Source: Synechococcus sp. RCC307 (GTDB lineage: Bacteria > Cyanobacteriota > Cyanobacteriia > PCC-6307 > Cyanobiaceae). Taken from it: a stretch of 64,000 nt of DNA. The position numbers were made by a program, and so were the translations under genes. Shown piece after piece: positions 18,016-26,567 of this stretch. The stretch lies in contig CT978603.1 of assembly GCA_000063525.1 (NCBI GenBank), positions 1,235,105-1,299,104 on the forward strand, given 5' to 3'. Below the pieces are notes generated by a model. That model was not told where the DNA came from. It ran no database searches and saw only the letters and a list, made by a program, of their open reading frames with translations. Position 1 is the first letter of the stretch, and every line of letters starts with the position of its first letter.

Positions 18016-18433
18016 GTTCAATCCCATTGCCTTCCGGATCGGTGAACTGAATCGACGGACCATCCCCATCTGTGCCAAAGCGGCTTTGCAAGGTGGCTTT
18101 GGCATCGATGCCATGGCTTTGCAAATGGCTCAGCAGCGCCGGCGGATCAAAGGGCTGAACCTTGAAGGCCACATGGTCAACATTTCGGCCCGAGGCAGCC
18201 GGGAGCTTGGTATCGCCGCTGGCACCACCGCTGCGGCCCAGAACTCCGTTGACAGGCACCAAATCAATCAAGGCGCTACCAGCGCGCAAATGCCATAGAT
18301 CGAGGGGAGCGTTGTGCTTGGCGACTTCACAGCCGAGTACCTCGGTATAGAAGGCCAGCATGGGCTCAAGATCACGCACCCGAATCACGACGTGATCGAT
18401 ACCCATCAGGGGAATGGGGGAGGCTTGGGCCAT
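18002..18433 (-). CDS. VOC family protein (glyoxalase/bleomycin-resistance fold)
   Basis: The 143-residue product has one complete VOC module pair: GIDHVVIRVRDLEPMLAFYTEVLGCEV opens it, HVAFKVQPFDP starts the second half, and FTDPEGNGIELKGY closes it. The metal-ligand positions (His in IDHVVI, His in VDHVAF, Glu in GIELKG) are present, so it may bind a divalent metal. Members include glyoxalase I, dioxygenases and resistance proteins. The substrate is unknown. Confidence 0.88.
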   Translation of the reverse strand: MAQASPIPLMGIDHVVIRVRDLEPMLAFYTEVLGCEVAKHNAPLDLWHLRAGSALIDLVPVNGVLGRSGGASGDTKLPAASGRNVDHVAFKVQPFDPPALLSHLQSHGIDAKATLQSRFGTDGDGPSIQFTDPEGNGIELKGY

Positions 18434-18514
18434 GAACTTCCGATAGCTGGATGCACCGCTGAAGGACTTAAACCACCGAATGCCCTTGGATTCGCGGCAA
18501 TCCCGTGGCGGTTG

Positions 18515-18613
18515 TTAGTCCAGCAATCGCAGCCAAGCCCACCAAAACAATCCCACCACCAAACCAATCACCACCAGCTGCTCAATCACCAAACGCTGAG
18601 CTTCGGGGTCCAT
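18515..18613 (-). CDS. Small membrane protein, 32 residues
   Basis: An ATG three bases after the stop of the P-loop kinase gene opens a frame of 32 residues, with an amphipathic start (MDPEAQRLVIEQ) and one hydrophobic helix LVVIGLVVGLFWWAWL. The tight spacing favours a real, cotranscribed peptide. No homologue is known to me and no Shine-Dalgarno separate from the upstream coding end is visible. Confidence 0.45.
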   Translation of the reverse strand: MDPEAQRLVIEQLVVIGLVVGLFWWAWLRLLD

Positions 18614-18616
18614 GGC

Positions 18617-19210
18617 CTAGGCCTGCTGCTGAATGGCTTGCTCGAGGCGTTCCAAGCGCTGCTCCCGGGACCCCCACAACTCCAACACCCTTGGAGCTGC
18701 CTGCTCAGGCAACACGGCCCAACGCTGATCGCGATAAATCTGCTTGAAGATGGCATCCACCTCATCGCGATAGGGCAAATCAATCGGACGAATCCCGTCG
18801 TTTTCCATCTCCACTGGCCATTCGTTCGTGATCGGGAAGAACACAAGCCAGTCGAGAGACTCCAATGAGCGGCGCACCGCAGGCACCATCATCTCAACGA
18901 ATGCATCATCGATGTCGGTCGTTTTGTAGTTAGCCGTGTACTGGGAGTAAGCGATGTAATCGATGGGGCAACGATCAAAAATCACACAATCACTTGAGTT
19001 GCTGTAAGCGTGAACGCGGCTGATGTTGTAGTACATCTGCAAGCCATTATCGAAGCGATGACATTCCTGACGGAAGCGAATGTCATAGCCCTCAGCATGC
19101 AGCGCTCGAAATGGCTCTTCTTCCCGCACGTACTGCGGATGGCGGGCAACCCAGTCATGCACAAAGGTGCTTTTGCCCTGGGAATGGGCTCCACTGACAG
19201 CAATGCGCAT
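18617..19210 (-). CDS. P-loop NTPase, NadR/AAA_28-like kinase
   Basis: The 197-residue protein begins at once with a strand and Walker A loop, IAVSGAHSQGKST (residues 3-15). A second motif CVIFDRCPIDYIAYSQY resembles the lid and Asp-Arg motif of nucleoside and NadR-type ribosylnicotinamide kinases. The rest is helical and charged, ending in a Glu/Gln/Arg-rich segment. Such proteins phosphorylate small molecules or bind nucleotides; the substrate is not known. It is followed after three bases by a 32-residue membrane peptide. Confidence 0.75.
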   Translation of the reverse strand: MRIAVSGAHSQGKSTFVHDWVARHPQYVREEEPFRALHAEGYDIRFRQECHRFDNGLQMYYNISRVHAYSNSSDCVIFDRCPIDYIAYSQYTANYKTTDIDDAFVEMMVPAVRRSLESLDWLVFFPITNEWPVEMENDGIRPIDLPYRDEVDAIFKQIYRDQRWAVLPEQAAPRVLELWGSREQRLERLEQAIQQQA

Positions 19211-19261
19211 CGGCTCGCCGGGATCTACTCCGGTTTAATCAATCTTGGGGCTGATCAGCTC

Positions 19262-19372
19262 CTACTTCAAAGGCCGCTGTCCCGATCCGAAGAGATCCAG
19301 GGGAGCCCGATTGGTTTTGAGATTCGCCAGGAATTTTTTCCAGAAGCGGCGCAGTGCCTCAACAAAACGCAT
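19262..19372 (-). CDS. Possible small basic protein, 36 residues
   Basis: The gap between two genes on the minus strand holds an ATG-initiated 36-residue frame. It has a basic amphipathic N-terminus (MRFVEALRRFWKKFLANLK) and a short polar tail. The amino acid order is protein-like and strand and spacing fit the neighbours, but there is no independent support. Confidence 0.35.
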   Translation of the reverse strand: MRFVEALRRFWKKFLANLKTNRAPLDLFGSGQRPLK

Positions 19373-19413
19373 CGCGAGAAAGCAGTGGCATCTCCCCAGT
19401 CAACACGGTGGGC

Positions 19414-19605
19414 TCAGCTGCGTCCATTCCACTCCTCAAGGGTTTTCGGCAGCTCATCACCACTTTTCAGTTGCAGCAGCTCTTTATTGGGAAACATGGT
19501 TGTGACCTTATTCCAAGCCTCGTATTGCAGGGTCGTCGTGGTGCTCACCTCTAGCTCTTCTGTGGAGCCATCGCGCGCTTTAAAAACAGCAGTCCACCAG
19601 GCCAT
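19414..19605 (-). CDS. Small hypothetical protein, 63 residues
   Basis: ATG at 19605 is preceded by AAAGGAAA at a suitable distance, which sets the start ten codons inside the longest open frame. The protein opens MAWWTAVFKARDGSTEELEV and looks like a small beta-then-alpha domain, with a charged C-terminus ending in EEWNGRS. No family is recognised. It is part of a run of small minus-strand hypotheticals between 18.5 and 20.5 kb. Confidence 0.55.
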   Translation of the reverse strand: MAWWTAVFKARDGSTEELEVSTTTTLQYEAWNKVTTMFPNKELLQLKSGDELPKTLEEWNGRS

Positions 19606-19706
19606 GGCAAATTTCCTTTGGCGGCACTCAAACACTTGAGCTACCAGGCTGCCAATGAATGTTGTCAGACATTCATCAACCCAAGGTCAGCATCGCTGGG
19701 CGTTGA

Positions 19707-20177
19707 TCAGTAGCCAACGCGCCGAACTCCGATCAAATTCCGTGTCAAGGAATTGTCTTGATCAGATTTTGACTTGGTATAGAGCACCAAACCATCCACC
19801 TCGAGGCGATACATCGTTGCCTGGCAATCATCCAAACCAGGAATCAGAACCGTTGAAGGGGTGATACAACCAGGTGTGTTTTGCTGATCCATCAACGACA
19901 CCACATCGCCGATGAGGCACTCGTCGTTGTTGCGCACAATCTCTGGGTCGTAGTTGAAACCCTGCACAGTTCCATCTTTGAGCAGAAAACGCTCGTTCAC
20001 CAAGATCGGATCAGCCGCTTGGAACTGAGCCTCATTCCAGCTAGCGATGCATGTTTCCTGCTGGGCGCGCTGCTCTGCAGCCTGCTGCTGGAACTGCTCC
20101 ACGGTTTGGTCGAGATCCTGGGCCAGCGCTGGGCTGCTCAAACCAAGAGCAACCAAAGAGAAGAGGATTCTTTTCAT
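19707..20177 (-). CDS. Periplasmic hypothetical protein with signal peptide
   Basis: ATG at 20177 begins a clean Sec signal peptide (MKRILFSLVALGLSSPALAQ, cleavage after ALA). The mature protein has a Gln/Glu/Ala-rich helix (about 22-45), then about 110 residues with four cysteines (ETCIASW, DECLIGD, PGCITP, DDCQATM) that could form two disulphide bonds. This suggests an oxidised, periplasmic or lumenal domain. I recognise no family. Confidence 0.65.
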   Translation of the reverse strand: MKRILFSLVALGLSSPALAQDLDQTVEQFQQQAAEQRAQQETCIASWNEAQFQAADPILVNERFLLKDGTVQGFNYDPEIVRNNDECLIGDVVSLMDQQNTPGCITPSTVLIPGLDDCQATMYRLEVDGLVLYTKSKSDQDNSLTRNLIGVRRVGY

Positions 20178-20287
20178 ACAGCCAGTGTGCTGCTGTTGGG
20201 ATGGTTTGGCAGGCCCCCGGTAAGAGGCTGTTGACGACCAAATCCAATGCACGCCTGCTTTGCCCACACCAAGTCACACACCAACAC

Positions 20288-20539
20288 TCAAAACGAGCCC
20301 CAACAGGTGACCTCAACGTTGGCGCTACCGCTGCGTTGGCTGGCCTCGCATTCCTCAAGGAAGCGTGTGCCCAACTTGTTAGCCAGCGCATCGTCCTTGA
20401 TGAACACCGTTGCTTCTCGGTTCTGGAACGATTCAGCGGAGGCTTTGTGAGCCGTGGCAGCCTCCACGCCAAGAAATACTGCTCCACCGATCAAACCGCC
20501 AGCGGCAGAGCCAATCACCAAACGAGTCAGAGCGTTCAT
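20288..20539 (-). CDS. Small exported or membrane-anchored hypothetical protein
   Basis: The 83-residue product has a hydrophobic, glycine-rich N-terminal segment (LVIGSAAGGLIGGAVFLGV, residues 7-25) that serves as signal anchor or signal peptide, followed by a polar domain with two cysteines (EECEAS and VTCWG). The ATG lies directly after a 7-base inverted repeat that includes the Shine-Dalgarno-like AAGGAG. No family recognised. Confidence 0.6.
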   Translation of the reverse strand: MNALTRLVIGSAAGGLIGGAVFLGVEAATAHKASAESFQNREATVFIKDDALANKLGTRFLEECEASQRSGSANVEVTCWGSF

Positions 20540-20557
20540 AGGAGATCAACATCTCCT
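20540..20557 (-). promoter_or_regulatory. Inverted repeat overlapping the ribosome-binding region
   Basis: Immediately upstream of the ATG at 20539, the minus strand reads AGGAGAT-GTTG-ATCTCCT, a perfect 7-base inverted repeat with a 4-base loop. The AAGGAG in its 5' arm is the best Shine-Dalgarno match, but it is 13 bases from the ATG and would be paired in the hairpin. It could act as a translational control hairpin or as a DNA operator. Confidence 0.4.
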
Positions 20558-21278
20558 TCCAGGGTGTGGACAGCAGCGGTCCAGCCACATCCCCCGTTTT
20601 GGTGAATCGACAACACGGCACCTGCCCAATCAGAACCTCTCATGCGCTGAAGCAGTTCTGAAAACCGGGGGAATCAGGCGTTGCCGGTCCATCGAAACAG
20701 AAGTTCGTTGCCGAACGTTTCGAGTCCCTACGTCGTATGACGACCTCGATGGCACAACACAGCAGCGTGTCTTCGATTTGATCGAGCGAGCCAAGGACAA
20801 CGACATCCATGCATAGCGTTTCAACCGGACCGCTCTGGTTCTCCTTAATCAACAAAGTGCTCAAAGCAAGCGCATCGCGGCGCTGGAAAGCCAAGACAAA
20901 ACCCTGGTGGGTGTCATTGGAAGGCATCAGCACCCATTCCAGCGGGGTGCAAAAGCGTTGGAACTCCTCTCCAACCAGGGCCTTGTCGAGCCAATCAGCG
21001 TGGATTTATCGCCAGCGCTGAGCCATCACCAAGGCGTTCAACTCAGCGGTGGGAGCCGACAAACCCCGAGACGCGTTGCCACAACAATTGGGTGGACCGC
21101 CGTGCCGTGATGACCTGAGGTTCGACCTGGATAAACCAGAAGGGGGAGAAAAGCGGAGCTTCGTTTCCAGCTACTGGGCCGGTCTACGTCACTTCCGGGA
21201 CATCTCCCCCAAGTCGAAAAGGGAGTCAGATCAGAACACTTGGCAGGGCAAACACCAACACAGCAGTCCGAACCGAAT
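20558..21278. other. About 720 bases without a confident gene
   Basis: Several short frames of 60-97 codons exist on both strands, but none has a convincing start site or recognisable domain. The plus-strand frame from about 20640 to 21110 is open apart from one TAG at 20814-20816, and its translation (for example KRIAALESQDKTLVGVIG) looks protein-like. A decayed gene is therefore possible. An 8-base inverted repeat GGGGGAGA / TCTCCCCC lies at 21142-21149 and 21203-21210. Confidence 0.4.
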
Positions 21279-22439
21279 TTAGGGGGTTTGACCAGGAGCA
21301 GGCCAGTGCTCACGCACCTCTTGCAAACGTTCCATGGCTTCACGACGGCGCAACCCAGGGTCTTTGGCTTGCAGCAGGAAGGTGATGTGACCCAACTTCC
21401 GCCCTGGCCTCGACTGCTCTTTGCCGTACCAGTGCACGTGGGCCCCAGGCAGGCGCTCCAACTGCTGCAGACGATCGCTGTAGGGACAGTCCGACGTTTC
21501 AAAGCCAAGCAGATTCACCATGAAGGCCCCTGAGGCCAGCCACTCCACAGCTGCGGGCGGTTCGCCGCTCAGCAACCTCAGCTGCTGCTGGAACTGACTG
21601 GTGCTGCAGGCCTCAATCGAAAAGTGGCCGGAGTTATGGGTGCGCGGAGCCAGCTCATTAATCAACAGTCCTTGAGGCCCCAAGAACATTTCGATCGCCA
21701 GCACGCCGACGTAGTCGAGTGCTGTGACGAGTGACACCGCAATCGAACGGACACGGGCCTCCACTGCATGGCTCACGCCTGCTGGTGCCAACACCCACTC
21801 GCAGACCTGCTGATGTTGGTGGGTTTCCACCAATGGCATCAGTTCCACCTGCCCGGCCGCATCGCGCGCCACCACCACGGCCAGCTCATGCTCAAACGGG
21901 ACCAGTTCCTCGAGGATCCAGCGGCGCGGATCAACGCGCATCAACAACGCTTCAAGCGATGCGCGGTTCAGCACCCGTTCGGTTCCCTGGCCGTCGTAAC
22001 CGCCTGTCATCGCCTTGGCCATGGCGGGAAGTTCCATGTGCTCCGGCAACGCACCACCAGCACTCACCACCTCCGCCAGGTCGCACCAGCGCGGGCACGG
22101 CAGGTTGAGCCGCTCGAGCAGCAGGTGCTGACTGCGTTTATCCACCAACTGCTGCAGAACAGCCGCCGAAGGCTGAAATTCCAAGCCACGCTCCTCCAGC
22201 TGAGCAATGGTCTTGAGATCAACCCACTCGTTCTCAAAACCAATCGCATCGCAATGCTCAGCCAACTGAGTTGTCGCCGCGCCATCAGGCGCCGCGCCGA
22301 TCACCACCTCATCAGCAAGCTTGCAAGCTGGATCGCTGGCACTGGATGCCTGCAGGGCCAAGTTCAATCCCATCGCAGCGGCAGCTTCCGCCAACATCAC
22401 CGCCAGCTGGCCGCTTCCAACGATGCCCGGCCGCTTCAC
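21279..22439 (-). CDS. purK: 5-(carboxyamino)imidazole ribonucleotide synthase
   Basis: The 386-residue ATP-grasp enzyme carboxylates aminoimidazole ribonucleotide in de novo purine synthesis. It begins GIVGSGQLAVMLAEAA, has the ATP-grasp stretch AMTGGYDGQGT, and the metal-binding signature NELAPRTHNSGHFSIEACSTSQFQQ, which is the PurK hallmark. The start is GTG at 22439. It lies 25 bases downstream of a sugar ABC permease gene on the same strand, an unusual partner. Confidence 0.95.
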   Translation of the reverse strand: MKRPGIVGSGQLAVMLAEAAAAMGLNLALQASSASDPACKLADEVVIGAAPDGAATTQLAEHCDAIGFENEWVDLKTIAQLEERGLEFQPSAAVLQQLVDKRSQHLLLERLNLPCPRWCDLAEVVSAGGALPEHMELPAMAKAMTGGYDGQGTERVLNRASLEALLMRVDPRRWILEELVPFEHELAVVVARDAAGQVELMPLVETHQHQQVCEWVLAPAGVSHAVEARVRSIAVSLVTALDYVGVLAIEMFLGPQGLLINELAPRTHNSGHFSIEACSTSQFQQQLRLLSGEPPAAVEWLASGAFMVNLLGFETSDCPYSDRLQQLERLPGAHVHWYGKEQSRPGRKLGHITFLLQAKDPGLRRREAMERLQEVREHWPAPGQTP

Positions 22440-22464
22440 AGGCAGCTCAAATCAATCTCTCAAT

Positions 22465-23337
22465 CTAGTTGGCGCTACCGGTCTTCAGCCCTTGCTGAAT
22501 CAGGCCAAGCACCAGCACCACCAGAAAAAGGGCCAAACCCGCTGTGCAGGCATAGCTGATCTCCAGCTCCTGGAAGGCCAAGTCGTAGACGTAATAGACA
22601 ACGGTTCGGGTGGAATCAGCGGGTCCGCCCTGGGTCATCAAAAACACCTCTTCAAACACCTTGGTGGCGGCAATGGCCGAGATCACCGCAACCAAGGCCA
22701 CATAGGGGCGCAGCAGGGGCAAGGTGATGTCGAGGTGTTGCCTCCAGCCGACGCTGCCATCAAGTTCAGCGGCTTCGTAGAGGTCTTTTGGAATGCCCTG
22801 CAGCCCGGCCAAAAAGATGACCATGTAGTAGCCAAGGCCTTTCCAAAGGGTCACCAGCATGACCGAGGGCAAAGCAAGCAGAGGATCGGTGAGAAAGCCA
22901 ATCGGCGTGAACGCATCACCAAATAGCGCTTGGCCCCAGCCATTGATCAAGCCGTTTTCCGCATAGAGCCAGCGGAAAGCAATGGCGGCCACCACAATCG
23001 ACACCAGCACAGGGGTGTAGAAGGCGCCTCGGAACCAATGCATCCCCGGCAACGCCCGATTCACCAGAACCGCCAGGGCTAAGGCGCCCAACACGATCGG
23101 TGGCACCACGCCCACCAAGTAGATCGCCGTGGTGCCAAGCACCCGCAAAAACATCGGATCAGCCAGCAACCGTTGGATGTTGGCCAAGCCAATGAACTGC
23201 AGTGGCTCACTGACATCGAGGCCAGAGCGGGTGAAGCTCATCAACAGCGCCATCAGGGCAGGCACCAGCACGGTGAGGCACACCAGCACCATCGCTGGCG
23301 CCACGAAAAGCCAAGGAAGCCAGAGGGAGCGGCGCAT
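22465..23337 (-). CDS. Sugar ABC transporter permease, MalF/GgtC type
   Basis: The 290-residue protein has six predicted helices and the binding-protein-dependent permease EAA loop [24 protein letters not shown]. It resembles MalF-family sugar permeases, including the cyanobacterial glucosylglycerol permease GgtC. An N-terminal alternative ATG at 23361 would add eight residues; ATG at 23337 ([14 protein letters not shown]) fits the family better. No partner permease, ATPase or binding protein is adjacent. It is divergent from aroB. Confidence 0.88.
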   Translation of the reverse strand: MRRSLWLPWLFVAPAMVLVCLTVLVPALMALLMSFTRSGLDVSEPLQFIGLANIQRLLADPMFLRVLGTTAIYLVGVVPPIVLGALALAVLVNRALPGMHWFRGAFYTPVLVSIVVAAIAFRWLYAENGLINGWGQALFGDAFTPIGFLTDPLLALPSVMLVTLWKGLGYYMVIFLAGLQGIPKDLYEAAELDGSVGWRQHLDITLPLLRPYVALVAVISAIAATKVFEEVFLMTQGGPADSTRTVVYYVYDLAFQELEISYACTAGLALFLVVLVLGLIQQGLKTGSAN

Positions 23338-23428
23338 GCCTTCGGTTCGCTGCCTGCGCATTGTGAGCCAAACAGGCCATACATTCAGAAGCTCTGGTTC
23401 TGTGGTGTCGATGGACAGCGGCGGCGCG

Positions 23429-24532
23429 ATGACAACCGTGACGGTGGAGCTGACGCGCCCCTATGACGTTGTGATTGGCCAGGGCTCACTGCACCAGCTA
23501 GGCGAGCGCCTCAAGCAGCAAGCCATCCGAGCGGGCACCAAAATTTTGGTGGTGTCGAACCCAGTGGTGGCTGAGCACTACGGCGCCACAGTGATGGGAT
23601 CGCTCAGCTCCGCTGGCTACGAAGCCGAGCTGCTGGTGATTGAAGCCGGGGAAGAGCAAAAAACGCCGGCCACCGTGGCTCAGATCCATGACAAGGCCTA
23701 CGCCATGCAGCTCGAGCGCAGCTCGTTGATGCTGGCGCTCGGCGGCGGTGTGGTGGGTGACATGACCGGCTTTGCTGCCGCCACTTGGTTGCGGGGTGTC
23801 GCCGTGGTGCAGGTGCCCACCACCTTGCTGGCGATGGTGGATGCCGCCATTGGCGGCAAAACCGGCGTGAACCACCCCGGCGGGAAAAACTTGATCGGCG
23901 CCTTTCACCAGCCCAGGCTGGTGATGATTGATTCCGCCACCCTGGGCACGCTGCCGATCCGCGAAGTCCACGCCGGCATGGCCGAAGTGATCAAGTACGG
24001 CGTGATTGGCGATCCGGTGCTGTTTGAAGCCCTCGAGGCCCACGGGCCGCTGGACAGCCTCGAGGCCATTGGCTCAACCTTGATGCAACAGATCCTGCGC
24101 CGTTCAGCAGCTGCCAAGGCGCGCGTGGTGGCCCATGACGAGCGGGAAGGAAGCTTGCGGGCGATCCTCAATTACGGCCACACCCTTGGCCATGTGGTGG
24201 AAACCCTGACGGGTTACGGCACGTACTTGCACGGCGAAGCCGTTGGCATCGGCATGCATGCCGCTGGTCTGCTGAGCCAGCGGCTTGGGCTATGGAGCGC
24301 TGATGAGCAGCAGCGACAGTTGACGTTGCTGAAGCGCTGCGGCCTGCCGTGGCAAGCCCCTGAGCTGAACACCGAAGCGATCCGAACCGCCATCCTGCGC
24401 GATAAAAAAGTGCAAAACGGCCGCGTCCGCTTTGTGCTGCCCACCGCCATCGGCCAGGTGGTGATCCGCGACGACGTGGACATTGAAGCTGCCGTAGCAG
24501 CGCTCAAAGCCACCAGCGGCGTTGAGGCCTAA
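23429..24532 (+). CDS. aroB: 3-dehydroquinate synthase
   Basis: The 367-residue product makes 3-dehydroquinate from DAHP, the second step of the shikimate pathway. Landmarks are the NAD-binding [22 protein letters not shown], the [29 protein letters not shown] block, and the zinc ligands in [11 protein letters not shown] and [13 protein letters not shown] at 23429 matches the family start; an in-frame ATG at 23411 would add six residues. Its stop overlaps the convergent methyltransferase by four bases. Confidence 0.97.
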   Translation: MTTVTVELTRPYDVVIGQGSLHQLGERLKQQAIRAGTKILVVSNPVVAEHYGATVMGSLSSAGYEAELLVIEAGEEQKTPATVAQIHDKAYAMQLERSSLMLALGGGVVGDMTGFAAATWLRGVAVVQVPTTLLAMVDAAIGGKTGVNHPGGKNLIGAFHQPRLVMIDSATLGTLPIREVHAGMAEVIKYGVIGDPVLFEALEAHGPLDSLEAIGSTLMQQILRRSAAAKARVVAHDEREGSLRAILNYGHTLGHVVETLTGYGTYLHGEAVGIGMHAAGLLSQRLGLWSADEQQRQLTLLKRCGLPWQAPELNTEAIRTAILRDKKVQNGRVRFVLPTAIGQVVIRDDVDIEAAVAALKATSGVEA

Positions 24533-25299
24533 CAGCAGGGCAACTCAGCGGTCAGGGTTGCGGATCGGAACGCAATGCCAGCGTGCACTTGCCAAGGTTC
24601 TTCTTGGCGATCAACCAGCGCAACCTTGCTGAATCCCAGCTGCTCAAAGGCTGCGCAGAACTCGGATTCCAGCCATGCGCCACTGATGCAACCGCTCCAC
24701 AGATCGGGATCCTGCTGCAACTCCAACGGCACAGGCTTGTCGCAAATGATGTCGCTGATGGCCAGGCGCCCCCCAGGCGCCGTGACACGCCTGATTTCCT
24801 GAAGCAGCTGGCCGCGCCGGGACGGCTGCACCAAATTCAATACACAGTTGCTCAGCACCACATCGATGCAGCCATCGGCAAGCAAGGGCTGACCGTCGAG
24901 GTCTTCAGCCAGCTGATCGATCTCAGCGCGCCGAAACGACACATTCCCGTAACCAATTTGACTCGCCACAGAGCCGCAGGCGCTGTTGGCCAGCTCCAGC
25001 ATGTTGGGATTGCGGTCGAGTCCGAGCACCGAACCCTCAGCGCCCACCAGCTGACTGCAGATGAAGGCGTTTTTACCGCTACCACTGCCCAGGTCAAGCA
25101 CGCGATCGCCAGGGCGAACCCAGCGGGTGGGGTTTCCGCAGCCGTAATCACGGCTGACCACCTCCTTGGGAATGGCCGCTAACAGAGCCGGATCAAACGG
25201 GACTGCAGCACACAAGCAAACTTCCTGCTCTAGGGCAGCAGCTCCGTAGCGCTCGTCAATGGCATCCCGGTGATCGGGAGGACAACAGGGATTAGGCAT
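24529..25299 (-). CDS. ArsM-like SAM-dependent methyltransferase
   Basis: The 256-residue class I methyltransferase has the SAM motif [14 protein letters not shown] and post-motif [10 protein letters not shown]. It is rich in cysteine: NPCCPPD at the N-terminus, CLCAAV, a Cys in [23 protein letters not shown] and a terminal PCC. The YGCGNP element and the Cys distribution resemble arsenite S-adenosylmethyltransferase (ArsM), which methylates trivalent arsenic. The arsenic substrate is inference; no ars operon genes are nearby. Confidence 0.75.
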   Translation of the reverse strand: MPNPCCPPDHRDAIDERYGAAALEQEVCLCAAVPFDPALLAAIPKEVVSRDYGCGNPTRWVRPGDRVLDLGSGSGKNAFICSQLVGAEGSVLGLDRNPNMLELANSACGSVASQIGYGNVSFRRAEIDQLAEDLDGQPLLADGCIDVVLSNCVLNLVQPSRRGQLLQEIRRVTAPGGRLAISDIICDKPVPLELQQDPDLWSGCISGAWLESEFCAAFEQLGFSKVALVDRQEEPWQVHAGIAFRSATLTAELPCC

Positions 25300-25373
25300 T
25301 AAGAGAACCTAATGGCAGGGTGCTGCGCCGATTGGTGCAATCAACGAACACCCCTATCTGGGCCATGACCCAC

Positions 25374-25877
25374 TCAGTACTTATCGCTGGTGGTGACCGG
25401 AATTCCAACCAAGTCCTCGAGTTCATCCAGCTGCGGACGGCGCATGACAAAAGCCTTCAGCGGTGAAGAGCTCATGCCGATGGCGCGGATGATCAAAAAG
25501 TCCAATGAGAAACGACCAGCCCCAAGGAGAGCCACACACGCTGAGCCACCGAAGTAGAGGATCAACAACTCCAGCGCATAAATGTTGAATCCACCGGTGA
25601 CGACGATTGAGTGATAGATCGCCACTGAAATCGTTCCCACAACAGCCAGGCCACCCAAGCGAGCACCAAGACCGAAAATCATCAACCAACTGCCGATGAT
25701 TTCGGAATAGGCGGCGACGTAGGAGAGCAGAACTGGGAAAGGCAGATGCAGTGGTTTAACAACCGACTCAGCAAAGCCTTGGATATCAGCAAGCTTGTCG
25801 TAGCCGTGGTGGATCAAAACGCTTCCCACGCAAATGCGCAGGAGCAGAAGTCCAAGGGATCGAGCCATGACTGGCAT
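25374..25877 (-). CDS. DoxX family membrane protein
   Basis: The 167-residue protein has four hydrophobic helices and the DoxX pattern LGLLLLRICVGSVLIHHGYDKL at the N-terminus. The second half, GLGARLGGLAVVGTISVAIYHS, is also typical. DoxX proteins are small quinone-linked or redox-associated membrane subunits with poorly defined roles. A soluble C-terminal tail of about 40 residues follows the last helix. No partner gene is adjacent. Confidence 0.88.
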   Translation of the reverse strand: MPVMARSLGLLLLRICVGSVLIHHGYDKLADIQGFAESVVKPLHLPFPVLLSYVAAYSEIIGSWLMIFGLGARLGGLAVVGTISVAIYHSIVVTGGFNIYALELLILYFGGSACVALLGAGRFSLDFLIIRAIGMSSSPLKAFVMRRPQLDELEDLVGIPVTTSDKY

Positions 25878-26151
25878 GGGCTTTACATAACTACATCAAC
25901 CCTAAGGAGGATTTTCCGCTGCTGTGGCTGCCGCTCGTTCGCAGCAAAACGCCAGGCATGACCTTGGATCACAAGGCAGGCTCCAACCATTGCAACGGAG
26001 AGCACTGGCCAAGCAGCTTGCCGATGGATCCGTCAATCGGATTCATGGCTCCCCTGGCAACACGCTGCGCGATCACCGGTTGATCGTTGGATACGCCCCT
26101 TCAACGCTTCAAAGATCCTGCGCAAGACTCCGCTGATCTCGCCATTGCGTT
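25878..26151. other. Intergenic region with a strong Shine-Dalgarno-like sequence
   Basis: These 274 bases separate the divergent DoxX and tautomerase genes. A perfect AAGGAGG lies at 25904-25910 on the plus strand. The nearest in-frame start is GTG at 25924, 13 bases on, opening a 70-codon frame ending at 26136 that starts MAAARSQQNARHD. The spacing is too long and the product unconvincing, so I do not call it a gene. Confidence 0.35.
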
Positions 26152-26562
26152 ATGCCCCTGGTCACTATCAATGTCTGGCAGGGACTGTCCGAAACTCAAA
26201 TTGATCAGATCCAGCAGGCAACCCATGCTTGCTTGGTGAAAGCTTGGGGCATTCCTGACAACGGCGGCTTCTACCTCATCAGCGAGCGTCCCCAATCAAG
26301 AATGCGAATCGACAGAACGATGTGGGGTATCGAGCGTTCCAGTCATCCACCCATCCTGTTGCAAATCACCTCCTCGCCAAGGAGTGCAGAGATGAAGACC
26401 AGCTTCTACAAGCTGCTTGCCGGCGAGTTTGCTCGACTTGGCTTTCGACCTGAGGATCTGTTCATCAGCATTACACCCAGCAACCCAGAAGATTGGTCCT
26501 TTGGCAATGGCGTAGCGCAGCTACTCGATGCCCCCCGAACGGCTGAGTCCTGTTCTGATTGA
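26152..26562 (+). CDS. Tautomerase superfamily protein
   Basis: The 136-residue product begins MPLVTINVWQG, so removal of Met leaves Pro1, the catalytic base of the 4-oxalocrotonate tautomerase / MSAD superfamily. The central MWGIERSSHPPILLQIT and the C-terminal RPEDLFISITPSNPEDWSFGNG are typical of the larger (about 130-residue) members related to malonate semialdehyde decarboxylase. The substrate is unknown. It ends five bases before the convergent MidA-like gene. Confidence 0.85.
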   Translation: MPLVTINVWQGLSETQIDQIQQATHACLVKAWGIPDNGGFYLISERPQSRMRIDRTMWGIERSSHPPILLQITSSPRSAEMKTSFYKLLAGEFARLGFRPEDLFISITPSNPEDWSFGNGVAQLLDAPRTAESCSD

Positions 26563-26567
26563 AGCCA

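Noticed and set aside
18434-18514. A GC-rich stretch that at first looked like part of a tRNA
   Set aside because: It lacks the T-loop GTTCRANNC pattern and a matching acceptor stem.
20640-20933. A 97-codon minus-strand frame in the gene-poor gap
   Set aside because: No start-site signal and no protein-like motif; competing frames on the plus strand are equally long.
25924-26136. A 70-codon GTG frame behind a perfect AAGGAGG
   Set aside because: The spacing of 13 bases is too long and the product is unlike a folded protein; kept only as a note on the intergenic region.
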